Source of the DNA: Verrucomicrobiota bacterium
GTDB taxonomy: Bacteria > Verrucomicrobiota > Verrucomicrobiia > Limisphaerales > JAEYXS01
Direction: 5' to 3'
Assembly (NCBI GenBank): GCA_021156225.1
Contig: JAJNBN010000529.1
Span: forward strand, 1 to 5,557
Length of the DNA: 5,557 bases
The position numbers and the translations under genes were made by a program. Positions 4,334-5,557 of the stretch are shown here, piece after piece; position 1 is the first letter of the stretch; every line of letters begins with the position of its first letter. The notes below the pieces were generated by a model, which did not search any database, had not been told where the DNA came from, and saw nothing but the letters and a program-made list of their open reading frames with translations.

Positions 4334-5557
4334 GTGAAAAGGGTCATCCACTGGTTTCGTCGGGATTTGCGGGTCTCCGACAATACCGCTCTGCACGAAG
4401 CAGCGCGCTCGGCGGAGTTGGTCATCCCTGTCTTTATCCTGGAAGAGGCCTTTAAGACTGGCCCTGATGTGGGTGCGGCGCGAGCCGCGTTCCTTCTGCA
4501 TTCGGTCGATTCATTAAGAAAAAATCTGGAGCACTTGGGCTATCCACTGGTGATTCGACAGGGAAAATCCGTGGATATCATCCCCAAACTCGCTCGTGAG
4601 TTAAAGGCTGAGGCGGTCTTCTGCAATGCTCGTTACGAACCTTATGCCGAGGCTCGCGACCAGAAGATTTCCGCCCAGCTTGAGGCGATGGGTATTCCGT
4701 TGCGCCTCTTCAAAGATGCGGTGGTTTGGGAACGAAAAGAGATTCTGACCAAGGCTGGCAGTCCTTACACTGTCTTCACTCCCTACTCAAAAGCTTGGAA
4801 AGGACTGCCCATTCCAGCACCCAAACCGAAACTTAAAGCCACCCAGCAGACTTACCCGCCAATAGCCAGTGATCCCCTCCCCTTGGACCCGCAAGCACTC
4901 GGTCTGCCACTAAAGCAAACTCTCGGCGCAACCGGTGAACGTGCGGCGATGGAGCGTCTGAAGCAATTCCTTCAGCACCATGTTTACCATTATGCCGAGC
5001 AACGCAACTACCCGTCGATCAATGGCACTTCCCAACTTTCACCGCACCTGCGTTGCGGCACCATCGGCATCCGCACGGTTCTCGCTGAGTTAGAGAAACG
5101 CAAAGCTGGCGCGAATGCCGCCGAACTGAAGAACTGCGACGTCTTTTTGAATGAACTCATCTGGCGTGAGTTCTACACCCAAATTCTCGCCAACTTCCCA
5201 CACGTGAGCAAAGGCGCATTTCGTCCCGAGTACGACCGGCTAAAGTGGAGCGATAACGAAGCGCATTTCCAGGCGTGGTGTGCGGGCATGACTGGTTTCC
5301 CTATTGTGGATGCCGCCATGCGTTGCCTGAATGCCACCGGCAACATGCATAACCGCCTGCGGATGATCGCTGCGATGTTCCTGACGAAAGATCTGCTGAT
5401 CAACTGGCAACGCGGTGAGCGTTACTTCATGCAGCAGCTCGTGGATGGCGATAAGGCCGCGAACAACGGTGGTTGGCAATGGAGTGCGGGAACCGGAACC
5501 GATGCAGCCCCTTACTTCCGCATCTTCAACCCCGTTTCTCAAGGTGAGAAATTCGAC
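4334..5557 (+). CDS. phrB: Deoxyribodipyrimidine photolyase (class I CPD photolyase), C-terminus cut by window edge
   Basis: A flavoenzyme that uses blue light to split UV-induced pyrimidine dimers. The frame is open from GTG 4334 to the last base, 408 residues; about 60 more are expected. It opens with the antenna domain (IHWFRRDLR, residues 5-13). The FAD domain covers about 200 to the end: TSQLSPHLRCG at 232-242, NELIWREFY at 273-281, TGFPIVDAAMR at 320-330, NNGGWQW at 377-383, TGTDAAPYFRIFNP at 387-400. Compared from memory with the E. coli enzyme, substrate and flavin contacts are kept: E274, W277, N340, R341, M344, N377, W383. So is the electron-transfer tryptophan triad (W305, W358, W381). 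This favours a repair enzyme over a cryptochrome. GTG 4334 is chosen because it gives the normal family N-terminus. An in-frame ATG at 4262 would add 24 residues. No RecA- or LexA-type site is visible nearby. Confidence 0.93.
   Translation, partial: MKRVIHWFRRDLRVSDNTALHEAARSAELVIPVFILEEAFKTGPDVGAARAAFLLHSVDSLRKNLEHLGYPLVIRQGKSVDIIPKLARELKAEAVFCNARYEPYAEARDQKISAQLEAMGIPLRLFKDAVVWERKEILTKAGSPYTVFTPYSKAWKGLPIPAPKPKLKATQQTYPPIASDPLPLDPQALGLPLKQTLGATGERAAMERLKQFLQHHVYHYAEQRNYPSINGTSQLSPHLRCGTIGIRTVLAELEKRKAGANAAELKNCDVFLNELIWREFYTQILANFPHVSKGAFRPEYDRLKWSDNEAHFQAWCAGMTGFPIVDAAMRCLNATGNMHNRLRMIAAMFLTKDLLINWQRGERYFMQQLVDGDKAANNGGWQWSAGTGTDAAPYFRIFNPVSQGEKFD

Noticed and set aside
4195..4501. Two minus-strand frames (76 and 90 codons) over the photolyase start
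   Set aside because: They overlap the conserved antenna-domain start of the photolyase and have no motif or ribosome site.
5173..5542. Two minus-strand frames (76 and 100 codons) in the photolyase C-terminal half
   Set aside because: They are antisense to the most conserved FAD-binding segment of the photolyase.
1..5557. CRISPR array, insertion sequence, tRNA, or a novel multi-gene system
   Set aside because: No spaced direct repeats, transposase motifs, terminal inverted repeats or cloverleaf were seen. The genes belong to recognisable families or general membrane proteins and do not point to a shared pathway.

Overview
The window looks like ordinary chromosomal DNA from a member of the PVC superphylum, most likely Verrucomicrobiota and less likely Planctomycetota. 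The evidence is a leftward pair of a DUF1549/DUF1553 protein followed by a twin-arginine DUF1501 protein, a combination expanded in those phyla. Base composition is moderately GC-rich. Most starts lack a strong Shine-Dalgarno. I cannot name a genus.

Layout, left to right. (1) Positions 1-1843, minus strand: the N-terminus of a Tat-exported DUF1501 protein that runs off the left edge, preceded 14 bp upstream by a complete membrane-anchored DUF1549/DUF1553 protein with one CxxCH motif. They probably form an operon driven by a good sigma70-like promoter at 1874-1902. (2) Positions 1844-2094: a divergent intergenic region with several perfect palindromes, including TGACGTCA twice. (3) Positions 2095-3235, plus strand: a multi-pass membrane protein whose reading frame is broken near 2201-2212. 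A proline-rich N-terminus lies in one frame and the membrane domain in another. Restoring one ATTCC unit would rejoin them into a natural protein of about 381 residues. (4) Positions 3240-4232, minus strand: a zinc-free medium-chain reductase of the quinone oxidoreductase / zeta-crystallin type, convergent with the membrane gene with only 4 bp between them. (5) Positions 4334-5557, plus strand: most of a class I deoxyribodipyrimidine photolyase, cut by the right edge.

The genes do not form a single pathway. The DUF1549/DUF1553-DUF1501 pair is a cell-envelope module of unknown biochemistry. The reductase and photolyase are divergent housekeeping or stress genes sharing a 101-bp intergenic region. 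I found no CRISPR array, transposon, tRNA, rRNA or phage gene, and no clear new defence or biosynthetic system. The points most worth a second look are the frame break in the membrane gene, the cluster of palindromes upstream of it, and the ambiguous start and leader structure of the photolyase gene.
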